Counted from the stretch's first letter, positions 1 to 11,600 are shown. The stretch: 64,000 bases of DNA from Adineta vaga (GCA_021613535.1 CP075494.1:3100001-3164000); one strand, 5' to 3'. Numbers and translations: made by a program. Notes: a model not told the origin generated them from the sequence alone.

Positions 1-232
1 AAAAGATCGTACAACGAAAATGTTCGATCGTGGTTGGACACAATTCGAACGGGAGGGTTGGATATGAATGCATAGCATAGAAGAGATACGCAGACATACT
101 TAACTCTATTTCTTTCTTTATTTGTGTTTAAATTTAATCAAAAATAATAAACAATGCTCGTCGCAAATGATTCGCTTGACTCTCGATTGATTAAGTAACA
201 TAAATGTACATTTTAATTTGTGTTGTTAAAAA

Positions 233-294
233 GAGGGCGTGTGTATGTGTGTGGACATCTCTTCTTCTTTCGCACCCTCACCCACACCCTCAAA
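233..294. repeat. Telomere-like inverted repeat (hairpin)
   Basis: The left arm begins GAGGGCGTGTGTATG and the right arm ends CCCTCACCCACACCCTCA, with an 18-20 bp pyrimidine-rich loop. Apart from this element, I see no gene in positions 1-531. A second single C-rich arm (ACCCTAACCCTCATCCTCGG) lies near 395-415. Confidence 0.7.
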
Positions 295-531
295 TCAACG
301 AAAGAAATTTGAAATGATTAGAATTTCATTTCTTCAGTAGAATATATACAATAAAAGATTTTGTTACAAGATTGTCTTACTCTCATCTACATGCATACCC
401 TAACCCTCATCCTCGGTTAATATTTTAATCATTTTCATTTACAGGTACTTCAGAAAAGTATTAGATAAAAAGAAAAGATAAATTCAGGCATATTCTGTTG
501 TCTTTAATAGAAAGAAAAACTAACTACGAAA

Positions 532-1851
532 ATGTTATCATCATCTATTACGTTTTACTTATTTTTACTTTTGTGCTATTCATTTTGCTTCATAACTGTC
601 GTTAGTGAAGTGAATCGTCCCACCGTTGGTGTTATTCGTTGGGATGCCTGGAATATGATTAATGGACAATATGATTATATATCAAATCGTAGTCGTAATT
701 GGTTTATTCCTCAACAGTATCATTATCGTTTACCATTTTTTGCTGAAGTTTTAGCAGAAAATAATGTAACAATGAATGAAGATACACAAGTAATTATGGA
801 TCAAGAAATACTTTATGCAAAATTTGCTGGTTTTGATTATTGGGCATTCGATACTTATTGTTCATATTCATCGAATTGTACATCAAATTCGTCATTTTGT
901 AATGAATATTTACATGATATTGCACCTGATTATTGTGTTTATAATCCAGCATATGGATTAAATCGATATTTATCAAGTCAATATGTATCATTGATTAATT
1001 TTACTCTTTTACTATTAGGTTCAACGATCTGTGATCCTGAATTACAAGACTATTATATAGATTTAATGGCACGTCCTCAATATCAAACTGTTTTAGGTGG
1101 TAGACCACTTGTATATCTATTTCAATTTACCGATAAACAAGCTCAATTTTGTGGTGGCAGTTGGACAGGTGCTAAGCAAGTCATTGATAGTTTTCGACAA
1201 AAATCTAGACAACGAAGTATATTTTATTGTGTTTCTCACAATTATGAAACTATCTCTTCATTGTTTATGGGTTATCCTAGGTTTAAAAAATCCATATATG
1301 GTTTATATGAGTCAAAATATATTGGAAGCTAAAAATAATAGTCAAGCGTTAGGTTTCGATGCTGTTTCATCATACGGAATTAATGGTGGTGGGACTGTTG
1401 AAGTAGATATTTTTAAAATTGAACTAAATTCGAAATATTTTCTTTGAAGGGTGCACCATTCAATGATAAAGTTCAACAAAATGAACAGTAAGTTATATTG
1501 AACTGTTGCTATCAATTATTAATAATATTTCTGATATACAGATGGTGGAACGCTGTTGTTCAAAGCGGGACAAAAGTGATCATACCACTTTCAACTGGAT
1601 GGGATACACGACCACAAACACGTAATGGAACTGCAACGCATTACTTACAACCTTCTGCTGAAGAATTACAAAATTTTATGAAAGATGCAATAAAAATAAC
1701 TTGTAATAATAAAAATATAACTGAAGCTCAAACAATACTTGTCTATGCTTGGAATGAATGCGCTGAGAATAGTGCAGCACTTATTCCTTCATTGGGAAAT
1801 GGTACATACTTTGTCAGAGCCCTTTCAAAAACACTTCCTATGTCCTGCTAA
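532..1851 (+). CDS. Secreted WbsX / GH99-like glycan-active protein
   Basis: The protein starts with a signal peptide of about 25 residues and then resembles the WbsX family, a GH99-like (alpha/beta)8 fold found in glycan-processing proteins. The matching motifs are FDYWAFDTYC, GFDAVSSYGING, the WWN...STGWDTRPQ stretch and AWNEC near the end. I read four exons: 532-1262, 1312-1402, 1450-1487 and 1542-1851, with introns of 49, 47 and 54 nt. All junctions have GT...AG ends and keep frame, giving 389 residues. Without the first two introns the gene looks frameshifted, so they explain the apparent breaks. Many N-glycosylation sequons suggest an extracellular or lumenal protein. The substrate cannot be inferred. 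A telomere-like hairpin lies about 155 bp after the stop codon. Confidence 0.8.
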
Positions 1852-2006
1852 AGAAAAACTTTATTGAAATTTGGTTTATATTATTTTAAACGTTATTGTG
1901 TTTCAATTGATAGTATATGCTTAAAAGTAATTAATTGATTTTTCTTTATTTAAGAAATTAAAAATAAATTTTTCTCTAATCCATAGCATATAGATTTCTT
2001 CATGAC

Positions 2007-2058
2007 GTGATAAGGTGTGGGTATGGGTCTTATGATTTACACCCACCCACACTATCAC
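2007..2058. repeat. Telomere-like inverted repeat (hairpin)
   Basis: A G-rich arm (GTGATAAGGTGTGGGTATGG) is followed 10 bp later by a C-rich arm that is nearly its reverse complement (ACACCCACCCACACTATCAC). It lies between two convergent genes, the WbsX-like gene and the minus-strand Cys-rich gene. It is one of about twenty such elements in the window. Confidence 0.75.
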
Positions 2059-2357
2059 TAAACTGTTCATTAGCAAACAAATTTATTCACGTAAGACTCA
2101 TTCCTATGAGTAAGAGAACAACAAAGATTGGTTATAAAGTATATGTCAATAATACATTTATGTTAATATCGACATTTGTCTTCTATATAATCTCTCTCTC
2201 TCTCTCTACCTGTAATAATTGTATTTACTTACATAAATCATATGTAAATACATGGAAAGAAAAGATTAAATCCGTTTAAATTGTATAAAAGAAAGTTTAT
2301 TGAAAAAAAAAGAAAAGCAGGATTATTTCAAATAATGTCCTTTTCGATCGTATTCCA

Positions 2358-2678
2358 TTATATAATAAATCTGGTTATAACGATTCCCAGAATCATAAGA
2401 ATACTAAATGTCGTTAATTTCGTTGCATCACATGTTGAATCGACATCACCAGCAGCACCAAGTATTGGACAAGTATTAAGAAAATTTGTTGAACATGAAA
2501 CACGGTTACATGTGACATCGTTACAAACGAGACTTAAATCAAATGATTGACTTGTTGCTCCAGAATAGGTAGAAGCATCACAACCACTTGATGTACAACA
2601 TTTACATATACATCGAGTACTGGTAGTAATTTGAATAACGAATAGCAGAAAGATGCAGAGATGATATAAAAATTTCAT
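2358..2678 (-). CDS. Small Cys-rich secreted protein with hydrophobic C-terminal tail (family member A)
   Basis: This 106-residue single-exon gene encodes a signal peptide (start at the ATG at 2678; the reading frame extends 5' without another ATG). The core is Cys-rich, beginning RCICKCC and continuing with spaced cysteines, and the C-terminus is hydrophobic (TTFSILMILGIVITRF). The layout fits a GPI-anchored or tail-anchored surface peptide. It shares this layout with two plus-strand genes at 10599-10955 and 12027-12359. Those two carry one intron at the same place before the last Cys segment, and this copy has none. No known domain was recognised and the function is unknown. Confidence 0.6.
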   Translation of the reverse strand: MKFLYHLCIFLLFVIQITTSTRCICKCCTSSGCDASTYSGATSQSFDLSLVCNDVTCNRVSCSTNFLNTCPILGAAGDVDSTCDATKLTTFSILMILGIVITRFII

Positions 2679-3780
2679 GGCTTTCGACAAAGATTGAATA
2701 AGAAAAATAGTATATCAAAGATTCTTTCTTCTTATAAGAAAAATTTATGTAAATGACAAAATTCTTTTTTCGAATGATTGAAAGAAAGAAGAAACTATTC
2801 GGATGTTTTGATATTCGAACAAGAAAAAATACGATTAGAAGACATGTCCATGAGTAATCCAGTTGACATATTTCATGGAGAGAAAAAATATCGGATTCAA
2901 ATGAATCATTGTTCATATTCATCTGATTATTTGATCTAACAACAACTGAACGTTGACAAAATCATACACGTAACATTATATCAATGTCCTCAGTACACTC
3001 GCATAATATCCTCATATTGTATAGATAACATTGTATCAATAAAAGATCTTTCTTTTATTCCTAAAAGTATATGACTATAACCACGATTTAAGAATTCTTT
3101 TATATTTTTTGTTTAGAATCTTTATTCGTATCTTGAATATATCTTGACTATTGATCACCTTCTAATTATCATAAGAAGAATATTTTCAATAGTTTTTGCA
3201 TCTTCATACAATAAGAAATAATTCGACGAAATCAATATTTCAATATGATAAATTTTTAAGATCCAATCGTTATTGTTATGAAGAATAGAAAGAAGTATGA
3301 AACGTTCCCTATTAACATTTTATTCAAGTGGAAGAGTACCGAAATTCTATACTCAAAAGTCGGATATCGTTAACGACTTTAATAAGTAATAGGAAAATAT
3401 TGATAGCCTAGATTTTTCTATTTGGGAACAATTACGATTATCATTATTTATCTGCGGAATATTTTGAAACAGACGATAAAGATTTCTGTTTCCTGTAGCA
3501 TATCCTTTTGTGAAATGTGCACTGAATTGAAAGAAGCATTGAAGGATATATCCGGATAAAACAATATACACTTTCGCTCACAAACCTGAGAATTTTTCAA
3601 TTAATAACAAACAAGGGTATGAAAGACCGGAAATAAGACACAAAAGAAAAGTGGAATATTATGTTCATGAGCATCAGCGATCATGCGTGATATCATCGGA
3701 CTATTGCGTACATTATTATCGTTGAATACATAGCATTTTTAACTATATACAAGATCTTTTTCTGTTAAATCCGAGTAAAT
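2679..3780. other. Intergenic stretch, no gene recognised
   Basis: The sequence is AT-rich and short reading frames occur on both strands, but none has recognisable motifs or splice continuity. It separates the minus-strand Cys-rich gene from the start of the GPCR at 3781, so it should contain both promoters. Confidence 0.4.
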
Positions 3781-4764
3781 ATGTCTGAATTAAGAACACT
3801 GCAATCTATTCAAACAAACTTATTTAGATTTGGTGGTCCATTCTTAATTATTAATGCGACGATTAGTTGTACAATCAATCTATTTGTCTTTACAAAGAGT
3901 ACTCTTAGAAAAAATCCCTGTACAATTTGTCTCATTGCTGCCAATATCGCAAATATATTATTCGTCTATTTCAGTTTCATTCCTCTTGTAATGCAAGTTG
4001 GATACGATATCGACCCAAGTTCAACAAATATTGTTTACTGCCGCTTTCGATTTTATACTTCCTATGTGTTTAGTTCTTTGGGACCAACATATATGGTTCT
4101 GGCATCAATCGATCGAACATTATTGACTTCAAGGGATGCTGGCATACGAAAACGAAGTACATATCGTTTAGCCATAACGTGTATCATTGTTCTAGCTCTC
4201 TTCTGGATGATATTCCATATTCATGCATTTATCTTTACAGAAATCATACAATTTGGACCAAATATATTACTCTGTTATTTTCAACCTGGAAATTATACAG
4301 TCTTTATAACCTATTATTCACTTCTATTCAATGCAATAATACCACCTCTGTTGATGATCATGTTTGGACTTTGGACACTCAAAAATGTCGGTACAGTACA
4401 CAATAACGTACATCCTACTGGTTCATTGATAAACGCATCGACAACTATGGGAAGACAACACATTATTGGATCAAAGGATCATCAATTAATCAAAATGTTA
4501 TTGGTTGATATTGTTATCTACATTATCTTTCGAATTCCGCTTGCCGTCTTTCTTATCTACCAACAAATCACTCAATATCAATCAAAATCTAGTGATCAAA
4601 TAGCAATAGATTACTTCATCCTAAACATCACCTATTTTCTTTTTATGATTGTTCCGGCCATTAATTGTTACACCAATCTATTGATTTCAAAAACATTTCG
4701 CGTCGAGTTAAAAGAAGCCTTTTTACATTGTAAAATTTTCCGTTTTGTTGTTCGACCACAATAA
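3781..4764 (+). CDS. Class A (rhodopsin-like) GPCR, paralogue 1
   Basis: This single-exon gene encodes a 327-residue seven-helix membrane protein. TM1 is followed by a basic loop (KSTLRKNPCT), and a Cys lies ahead of TM3 (VYCRF). The DRY position reads IDRT (about residues 110-113) and TM7 ends with NCYTNLLISKTFR in place of NPxxY. A second receptor at 30607-31575 shares the loop (RKTLRKNPCS), the ASIDR motif, LRKNPC spacing and the NLMVSKTFR ending, so the two are paralogues. A plasma-membrane receptor role is expected. The ligand is unknown; a small peptide is a common guess for such invertebrate receptors. Confidence 0.85.
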   Translation: MSELRTLQSIQTNLFRFGGPFLIINATISCTINLFVFTKSTLRKNPCTICLIAANIANILFVYFSFIPLVMQVGYDIDPSSTNIVYCRFRFYTSYVFSSLGPTYMVLASIDRTLLTSRDAGIRKRSTYRLAITCIIVLALFWMIFHIHAFIFTEIIQFGPNILLCYFQPGNYTVFITYYSLLFNAIIPPLLMIMFGLWTLKNVGTVHNNVHPTGSLINASTTMGRQHIIGSKDHQLIKMLLVDIVIYIIFRIPLAVFLIYQQITQYQSKSSDQIAIDYFILNITYFLFMIVPAINCYTNLLISKTFRVELKEAFLHCKIFRFVVRPQ

Positions 4765-5143
4765 AAGTGAAAAAGCAAGGATACTTGATGTTTTTCGTAA
4801 AATAAACTTCCCGATCACACAATCGCTAATACTCAGTATTCGAATAATCATTCAATCAAACTTTAGAGTCTGTATCGATTTTCATATTGTTAAAATATTT
4901 TAAATCAAATCAGCCAATGCATTACTATTTCTTGCACGGTATGATTTATGATATCGAATATTTTATTGTATGTTAAGGAATTCTGTTTCCTATATTCAAC
5001 ATCATTAATAAATTATAATGAGATTAAGAAAATTTGTTTCAAAGTTTACGAGGTTAAAAGAATACTGAATAGAATGACATTAAATGAGGCATGAGTAAAG
5101 TTATAAAAACGAGAATAAATAAAATATAGTTAATGATTAAATG

Positions 5144-6312
5144 TTAGTCTTGCAAGAGGGTACTGACAGTGTTGGACATTCGATTCGTAACAATAATGTC
5201 AAGTTTGCTATCATTATCTAAATCGCCAACCGTTCTTGAGTAAGGTTTGGTACCAACTGTGCAAGTAGTTTGATTGTAGAATATGCTGTTGTAGGCTATA
5301 TCAAATAAGAAAACATCAGTTTTATTGATAAATCAAGGTGATAGTGAGTGTGAATATGCACAGCATACTATGTGACTATATTCAAATTCTTAGCTACCCA
5401 TCTAGATTTTTTTATGTGGCTTGATCATACGAAAAATGTTCAATAGGTATATCGTAAGACTCAAAATTATTTCGACTAGGTATCTGTTTTAATAAATATA
5501 TAAAATAATAGGGAACTTTTAATATTTTGTTGACCTAAAACTGTTATTGTTGTTGTTATTGCTCTTGCTGCTGTCGATTCTATTTTAGAACATGAAAATT
5601 AGTGCGAAGAAAAAAGAACAATTTTCAAATTATTTATTCTTTCGATAAAAGAACTCGAGTAATTGCATATTCAATCAATACAAGTTAGGTACAAATTTCA
5701 TTTCGTTTATGATTTCAGCATAATTTTATTGTTGTAGTTTTCTTTTCTATTTCTGAAATTATCTGCTCACAGATGTATTTCTCTATTTATTATGGAGATA
5801 CCGGTTGTTTTTTTTCAAATTTTTATCTTAAAGATATGGGTTAGAATTTCTTCTATACTGGTATCCATGTCTTCTAAAAAGACCGAAGTTATCTCATCTA
5901 GATTTTGTCTCTTACGCTACCGATATTTATTCGCTGTCTGACACATTGTCTTGAACCTCACTTCTTATTGATACATACCAGGTGAAAATCTTGTTTGAGA
6001 TATAACAAACATACTATCGATATCATTATTATTCAATAAAACATTATTTTCATTGAGTAAATCAGAAAATAATTGACATCAAAAAGTAGATCGATAAAAA
6101 CTCGCTGCTTTACAATGTTGTCGATATAAACAAGTGATTTGACACGTACGAATCGTTGGTGCCGTTGTAGTAAGAAATGGTAAACAAGTTGTATTACTAC
6201 TTTGAAATTGAGAATTGTATAGAAGAGACATGTAAATTGAACTTGTATCTTGTAGAATTGATTGTTCAATAAAAATTGTAAGGAATAAGAAAATAATTCT
6301 TTTTTGATTCAT
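5144..6312 (-). pseudogene. Decayed secreted PAN-like / FG-GAP (VCBS) repeat gene
   Basis: Two coding islands lie on the minus strand. The 5' one (6312-5979) has a signal peptide, a short spaced-Cys segment (TIRTCQITCLYRQHC) like the PAN/apple-type N-termini of neighbouring NHL genes, an in-frame TGA at 6081-6079, and then coherent reading to a donor site at 5979/5978. The 3' island (5295-5144) encodes one FG-GAP-type repeat, TVGDLDNDSKLDIIVTN, and a stop. Intact family members have several such repeats, so most of the gene is missing or degraded between the islands. I infer that they belong to one gene from order and strand only. The 380 bp before it (4765-5143) hold nothing recognised. Confidence 0.5.
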
Positions 6313-7193
6313 ATCTAAAGAAAAATGGTAGTCTCGAAGAAAAATAAGAAGTTTCTAAATGAAGTATACAATGCACAGCAACAGAGCTTTTAATACTATT
6401 TGATTTTCTAACAAAAAACTTCATTTCATTAATGAAGAAAAGGTCAGAGCTTTTTTTTAAGAACTGATTGACACATACATGAATCAGTTAAATAGAGAAA
6501 TTCAGTTGAAGAAGATCTTCAACAAAAATCTTTATTATAACTGGTTGATCTTCGAAATTTGTTTGAGTTATACAACAGTTTTTCATCTTATTATTTTAAT
6601 GGAATAAATCAAACATGGCCAACACGTTTAGTTTTCTTTTCCTTTTCATAATGAATAAGGCGAGAAAAAAAAGAGCTGATTTGATTTCATAGATGTAATT
6701 TCAATAAGAGTTTCTGTCACATTTAGAGAAGAGCATATTAAAACTGAATAGTTAGTTACAGTAACAGCTCTTGTATGTAACAGGATGTAATAAAAAGCAT
6801 GGATATAGAAAATGCTTTTTGAGAATCTACATGTAGATGAGGGTGTGGATGTATATAAAGATAGTACAGTGGAAATCCATTCAACATTGTCACCAACGAC
6901 CTGCACTGACCATCGATATTTAAATTCTGTCTCAGAACCTCTCTCGAACGTTACTAATTTATAGTAGGTGTATTGAAGTGGATGTCATACATGAGTAATA
7001 GATGCAGTCTGGAATACTTCTACTATTGAGTATTCTGACTGGTTAAAGACAATATCCGAGGTATTGGTATTCCGACATTTCTGTGAAATTTAAATGTTAA
7101 GAAAGAAACTGAGGCGTGAACCCTTTCTAAACAAGCGATTGCTTTACGCGTACTGTAATTCATTGTCAGACATAAACAATCATGAAGAAAGGT
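6313..7193. other. Intergenic, single telomere-like arm and small hairpin
   Basis: No gene is recognised. Positions 6836-6852 carry one G-rich arm (GATGAGGGTGTGGATG), and just before it there is a small hairpin with 9-bp arms AAAAAGCAT and ATGCTTTTT near 6793-6820. Both lie beyond the 3' end of the minus-strand ADP-ribosyltransferase. Confidence 0.4.
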
Positions 7194-8537
7194 TTACGAA
7201 AACAAGTTATTGTTCGCCTCTGATGACTTGAGATAAAGAATATGTTTGGATGTTCGATTGTCATATTCATATCTAACAAAACTAAAATAAGCTCCAGTCC
7301 AAAGTAAATATTCTTCTTCTTCCGGAAAATTAGACAAATGCGCTATACTTGCACCAACTTGACAGTCTTGCATTGGTTGTAGTTTTGTATCCAAATCCAT
7401 AATAAGTAGAGTATTTCCATAGATTTCAGCTAGCCCTCTGTTTGCAGTTGTCGAAGTGAAAGATAGAAAGTTCATATGTTTATTCATGAAGCTTTGACGT
7501 TCTTCATCGGTTGTTAGTAGAAGTCCTCGATAGACTCGTAGAATGTGATTTGTACTGATCTTTTTCAAATAATTATGAAGAAGAAAACAGAACGGTCCCA
7601 ATGTCTTTAATTGATCATAGCTAGCTCTTTCTGGATGTCGAAGTACACCATTGAGTAGTTTATACCAAAACGAGTCTTTTGTATAGATATTGACAAAAAT
7701 GTTGCCAATTTCAGATGGACATTGGCCGTCTTTGAAATAGGTCACATAAATATTTTCACCATAATGTTTAACTGCGATGAGTTGTTGAGCTAAATGTTGT
7801 GCTTGACATCGTTTACCAATGCCTATTCCTTCTTTTAAAATTCCTTCTGCTGCTTCTTGAACAACGTCAGCAATCGTTTTTTTTTTACTTCTCAACTCGG
7901 ACAGTTCATAACCCGCAGAAAAAAAACCGGTGCGCATAATCCGCATTCCTACCTGTGTTTTATCAACATTTAATATCCTTTGAATACCATATTCAATAGC
8001 ATCATCCCGTTCTTTGTTGCTGTTGTTTTCACTTTTCGTTGTTCGTTTGTTGCCGAGCAATGGTGAAAATATCCATTGGAGAGCTCGGGTCGTGTGCAAC
8101 GTTTGGACGTCATTCGAAAATGGGTTACACTGTTCAATCGAGGCTCTTTGCATGTCAGAAACTCCCGTGGGTAAATCTTGCCGCCCGTCATTAGATGGTG
8201 TAGTGGAGACTGGTATTGTCTGTGAAAATCTTCCTTCCCGTAGATGAACTTTGCGACCAATTCGTTCTTCAAGTAGAACACGTTTTATTGTACGTTGTTC
8301 TGATTGATCTACCTTTCGATACTGCACTTGTTGTTTTAAATTGATCGTTATATCGCCATCAATTTCTACCTCATCTTTCTGTTCATTATATGCATCTTCA
8401 ATAATTTCATTATCTATGTCTGCATACTTCACCCATTCGTCTTCTTTTTCATCATTCGACTTGCAGTTCCAATACCACTGATAGTGGCTTGACGAACGAA
8501 GAAAAGTTGACGCACGAAAAAATGCAGCAGATGCCAT
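7194..8537 (-). CDS. Mono-ADP-ribosyltransferase, R-S-E class
   Basis: The C-terminal third matches the arginine-type ADP-ribosyltransferase fold. RVYRG carries the conserved Arg (about residue 337), LSFTSTT carries the Ser (about 362), and FPEEEEYLLW carries the E-x-E pair (about 406-409). Family members transfer ADP-ribose from NAD to proteins. The N-terminal 150 residues are charged and low-complexity with no recognised domain. The first ATG in this frame is at 8537 (447 residues). The open frame continues 5' to 8609 without an ATG, so a short upstream exon is possible. All key residues are present and the gene looks intact. There is no signal peptide, so it is probably cytosolic. Confidence 0.75.
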   Translation of the reverse strand: MASAAFFRASTFLRSSSHYQWYWNCKSNDEKEDEWVKYADIDNEIIEDAYNEQKDEVEIDGDITINLKQQVQYRKVDQSEQRTIKRVLLEERIGRKVHLREGRFSQTIPVSTTPSNDGRQDLPTGVSDMQRASIEQCNPFSNDVQTLHTTRALQWIFSPLLGNKRTTKSENNSNKERDDAIEYGIQRILNVDKTQVGMRIMRTGFFSAGYELSELRSKKKTIADVVQEAAEGILKEGIGIGKRCQAQHLAQQLIAVKHYGENIYVTYFKDGQCPSEIGNIFVNIYTKDSFWYKLLNGVLRHPERASYDQLKTLGPFCFLLHNYLKKISTNHILRVYRGLLLTTDEERQSFMNKHMNFLSFTSTTANRGLAEIYGNTLLIMDLDTKLQPMQDCQVGASIAHLSNFPEEEEYLLWTGAYFSFVRYEYDNRTSKHILYLKSSEANNNLFS

Positions 8538-9589
8538 TCTATTCTTTCTCTTTGAGGTACGTAAAAGTGTGCGCTTTGAAGTAAAATCTTCTGTTGTCTT
8601 TCCTTTCACGTTGGTTTATATTCACTCTTTTGAAATAACAATACAGAATTTCATTTAAAATTGTATTATGAAAATAATGCAGAGCACCCATGAAAGTGAA
8701 TTTTGTTGCTTCTCTAACAGTTTTTAATAGATCAATATGTACTATCAAAATATGAAGAAATTCTGGAAATCAACGGGAGACACCTCAAGACGTTTCCTCG
8801 TCAGCTCCCCGTAGCCCATCTCTGGCGCCACCATTAGCCCACACCTTCAATTTAATCGTATATTTCATATGCATTGATGCGCATTACACACATTGCACTG
8901 CGATCAAACTGAACAAATAATTCAGAACATAATCATAGATTCATTATCAAGTCATTGATTCACAGGCGTATAGACTGAAAAAGAAGGGAACACTCTATAA
9001 TGATGAGGTATAAAAATGTTCGCAGGTTGTTTAAAATGCTAGTTTAGAGTACCAAAGTCGAACTATTATTCGATGTTTCAATAATCAAACAAATTTTGTA
9101 TGAAGTAACGTCTGAGTATTTCCTTCCCCAAATTTGTTCTTTAACCAGTTTCAAATATAATTCAACGAGTTATGTCGATTCCAAAAATTCTTTTCTTTTC
9201 TCTCTAAATCAACGACATGTGAAGTTATCACTGTTTGATTGTAACATATATTGCTTTTAAAATGATCGCATTCCACTACCTTTGGCTCAAAACGACAAAC
9301 ATCTTTGCGTATCAATCATATTTTTTCAGATACATCAGATTTCCAATAAATAGAAAATTAGGAAGGTGTAGATGTAGATTCATGTATTCTTCGACTGTAC
9401 CTACACCAACACTCATCTTCTTCTAACTTATCAATGATAAGACTAGATAGAAGACGTGGGTCCTATAATGCGTCCATGACTTTAGACGATTTACGAAGTT
9501 TATTTTAATCAAGTGTTAGGTATAATAAAAGAATAGTTCAAATGTTAAAATTTAAAGTCAGATCATGTTTATATCGCTCTGTTGCTTTC
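8538..9589. other. Intergenic with TLDc-like fossil and telomere-like hairpin
   Basis: Positions 9137-9217 share about 85-90% identity by eye with 11601-11680 and read (plus strand) like a fragment of a TLDc domain (VDSKNSFLFSL). Positions 9361-9415 form an imperfect hairpin with arms GGAAGGTGTAGATGTAG and CCTACACCAACACTC. It sits beyond the 3' end of the minus-strand peptide gene. Nothing else is recognised. Confidence 0.4.
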
Positions 9590-10102
9590 TCACGCTGTCA
9601 CATTCGACGGTTGACTGGTAGCAGTAAGTAATGCTAAGAAACAAATAGAAATACTTATTTCACACATTCGTTCTGACTCACCGATTTCATTTACCAGTGA
9701 ACGTTCACTAGGATTGACGCGGGGAGCAATAAGATTGAATTCTACAGAAGAGACAAGCGTTCACAATTGTTTAAATGTTCAAATTCCAGATGTACTTACC
9801 AGCCATACTTCTACTTTGGTTGCCGCTCTGATCATTATTCAACATGATCATATTTTGATCTGGTTTGAGAAGAAAACACATCTGAATCATATTGTACAAT
9901 GAAACATATAGAAAAACTTACCACTGAGATCAGCATTTCGAGCAGCCGCTCCGTCAATGCGTTGTATCTCGTTAATAGCTGGATCTATAGAAAAGATTTA
10001 CGTATAAAGAAATGCTTGAGAATATTACTAACTAGTCGGGGATGCATTAGTATAGATAGCAATCAGAAGAAAAATACACACGTAGACAACAGCTTTGTGC
10101 AT
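9590..10102 (-). CDS. Small secreted protein, five short exons, unknown function
   Basis: A 98-residue protein is spread over five exons: 10102-10033, 9984-9922, 9859-9800, 9741-9682 and 9633-9590. The introns are 48, 62, 58 and 48 nt and all have GT...AG ends. Every junction keeps frame and splits a codon after its first base, which is hard to obtain by chance. The first exon encodes a clear signal peptide (MHKAVVYVCIFLLIAIYTNA). Exons 2-4 are 63, 60 and 60 nt, symmetric phase-1 modules of about 20 polar residues each (such as QNMIMLNNDQSGNQSRSM). There are no cysteines in the mature part, which could be processed into peptides. I do not recognise the family. Confidence 0.6.
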
Positions 10103-10194
10103 TATAGTATTGTACACGTAGAGCGAAAGAAATGAAATTGTTTTTATGCTGTCGTACGTCATTTTAATATAGTTTTACAATGCCAAACAGAAGA

Positions 10195-10485
10195 GAAAAG
10201 AAACAAAATTTCGAAAAAAGTTCCTTCCCCAATAGCAGAGATGGAGTTGTACCTGATCTTTTTATACGAAGAGCAAATACCAGCAAAATTATTCATGATT
10301 TAAATTTCGTCAACAAACATTGCCACACTTATAGTTGTACAACCCCAAATGGAATTAAAAAAACGAAATTTGAAAAACAAGTTTTTGTTGAGATGAAGAG
10401 AAGGTTGAGTTGTAGCTGGTTTTTCCACACAAAAAACAAATGTTAATAGTGAATCATGATTTAAATTTTATCAACAAACCTTGCG
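10195..10485. repeat. Imperfect direct repeat, unit about 160 bp
   Basis: The stretch around 10240-10325 recurs around 10402-10485. Shared words include GAGTTGTA(C/G)CTG, ATGATTTAAATTT and TCAACAAAC(A/C)TTGC at a constant offset of about 161 bp. It is non-coding as far as can be seen and lies between the five-exon peptide gene and the Cys-rich gene. Confidence 0.5.
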
Positions 10486-10598
10486 ATATTTACCTATAAA
10501 CTGTTGGTTACTTTCATCGATCAGCAACTATAAAATGCTCGGCGTATTGCAAAGGAAGCCATCATTGATTGAAATAAATCTCACACAAAAACAACGTC

Positions 10599-10955
10599 AT
10601 GAATTCAGTTTTGCTCAAAGTTTTGGTGCTTTGTCTGCTTGTGGCCATTGCGCAAAGTATCACGTGTAGCTGCTGTTGTCCAAGTAGTGGATCCACCACT
10701 GGAACCTGTGGGCAAACATCCGTTTCTAACTGTACATCGTGCACAAACTCTCTGTGTCGATCGTTATATACGTGCTCTATAAGTGGTAGCAGCGGCCTCA
10801 CCGCGTAAGATATATTTAAGTTTTTATTTGCTTCTAAAAGTTGTGTCTTCTATTTTAGCACATGCTCAGCATCTCTCAGTCGTTATTCATTAATGGCAGC
10901 TTTTGCTCTTCCTTTACTGATCTATCTCTTTAACAACAACAAGATGAACTCATAA
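10599..10955 (+). CDS. Small Cys-rich secreted protein (family member B)
   Basis: There are two exons, 10599-10804 and 10859-10955, separated by a 54-nt intron (GTAAGA...TTTTAG), giving 100 residues. The signal peptide (VLLKVLVLCLLVAIAQS) is followed by TCSCCCPSSG, further cysteines in SNCTSC, LCRSLYTC and TCSAS, and a hydrophobic tail (LMAAFALPLLIYLF). The intron is in phase 2, at the same place as in the gene at 12027-12359. It is probably a GPI- or membrane-anchored surface peptide. The function is unknown. Confidence 0.65.
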
Positions 10956-10961
10956 AAATAC

Positions 10962-11245
10962 TCACTCATATCCAATTTGAACTGCTTTGATTTCATTTTG
11001 ACCTGCATTTTCATTTTCTCCGTAATTTTCTTTCATATTCGAAATAATATACTCATGAAAATAAACTGAATCGTCTACAAAATATGTCTCGCCAATTTTT
11101 TTCCGACTATACCCTGATTGATCCAGACAGTTTCGAGAAAAAACTTGCGAATGGATCAATGCATCTACTTTGATAGTCTCATATGCTATCACAATCACAG
11201 AAGAATATAAATCAATAATTGGAAAAAGTACGTTAAATGTGCTGT
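10962..11245 (-). CDS. Possible partial coding exon, no family recognised
   Basis: An open frame of about 90 codons ends at a TGA at 10962. It has normal-looking codon use and polar sequence (for example DQSGYSRKKIGETYFVDDS), and a plausible acceptor (ACTTGAG/GT) lies near 11246. There is no ATG with a sensible start and no upstream exon could be joined with confidence. It could be the last exon of a degraded gene or simply chance. Confidence 0.2.
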
Positions 11246-11600
11246 ACCTCAAGTAAAGTAAAGGTGACGGTGCAGATGTCAATCAGAGATATTCATCGTG
11301 GTGAAAATCAACCCTACTGGTATCGTAACGATATTAATAACATAGTGTATAAAGCACCCTTTCATACTCGACGATTCTCTTTTCATTATAAAACCTCTTT
11401 CTACAAAATATTCAAAAACGGAATGACAAAATTCTCTGTAATGAAACATCTTTTTATAAATTTACTAGAATAGTTTGGATACTGCAATCCGGTTGACTAC
11501 TGAACATTTTCCTTCTTCATTCGCATTATACCACCATATCAGACAGTGAATTAAATTATATATGTTGATTAAATGTTAATATTATTTCTTAGATATTTTC

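Noticed and set aside
794-991. Minus-strand open frame opposite the WbsX-like gene
   Set aside because: It is antisense to well-supported coding sequence, is rich in Met/Asn/Tyr as expected from complementing AT-rich codons, and has no motif.
532-1500. Frameshifted pseudogene reading of the WbsX-like gene
   Set aside because: Two short GT...AG introns of 49 and 47 nt restore a continuous frame with the expected family motifs, so no lesion is needed.
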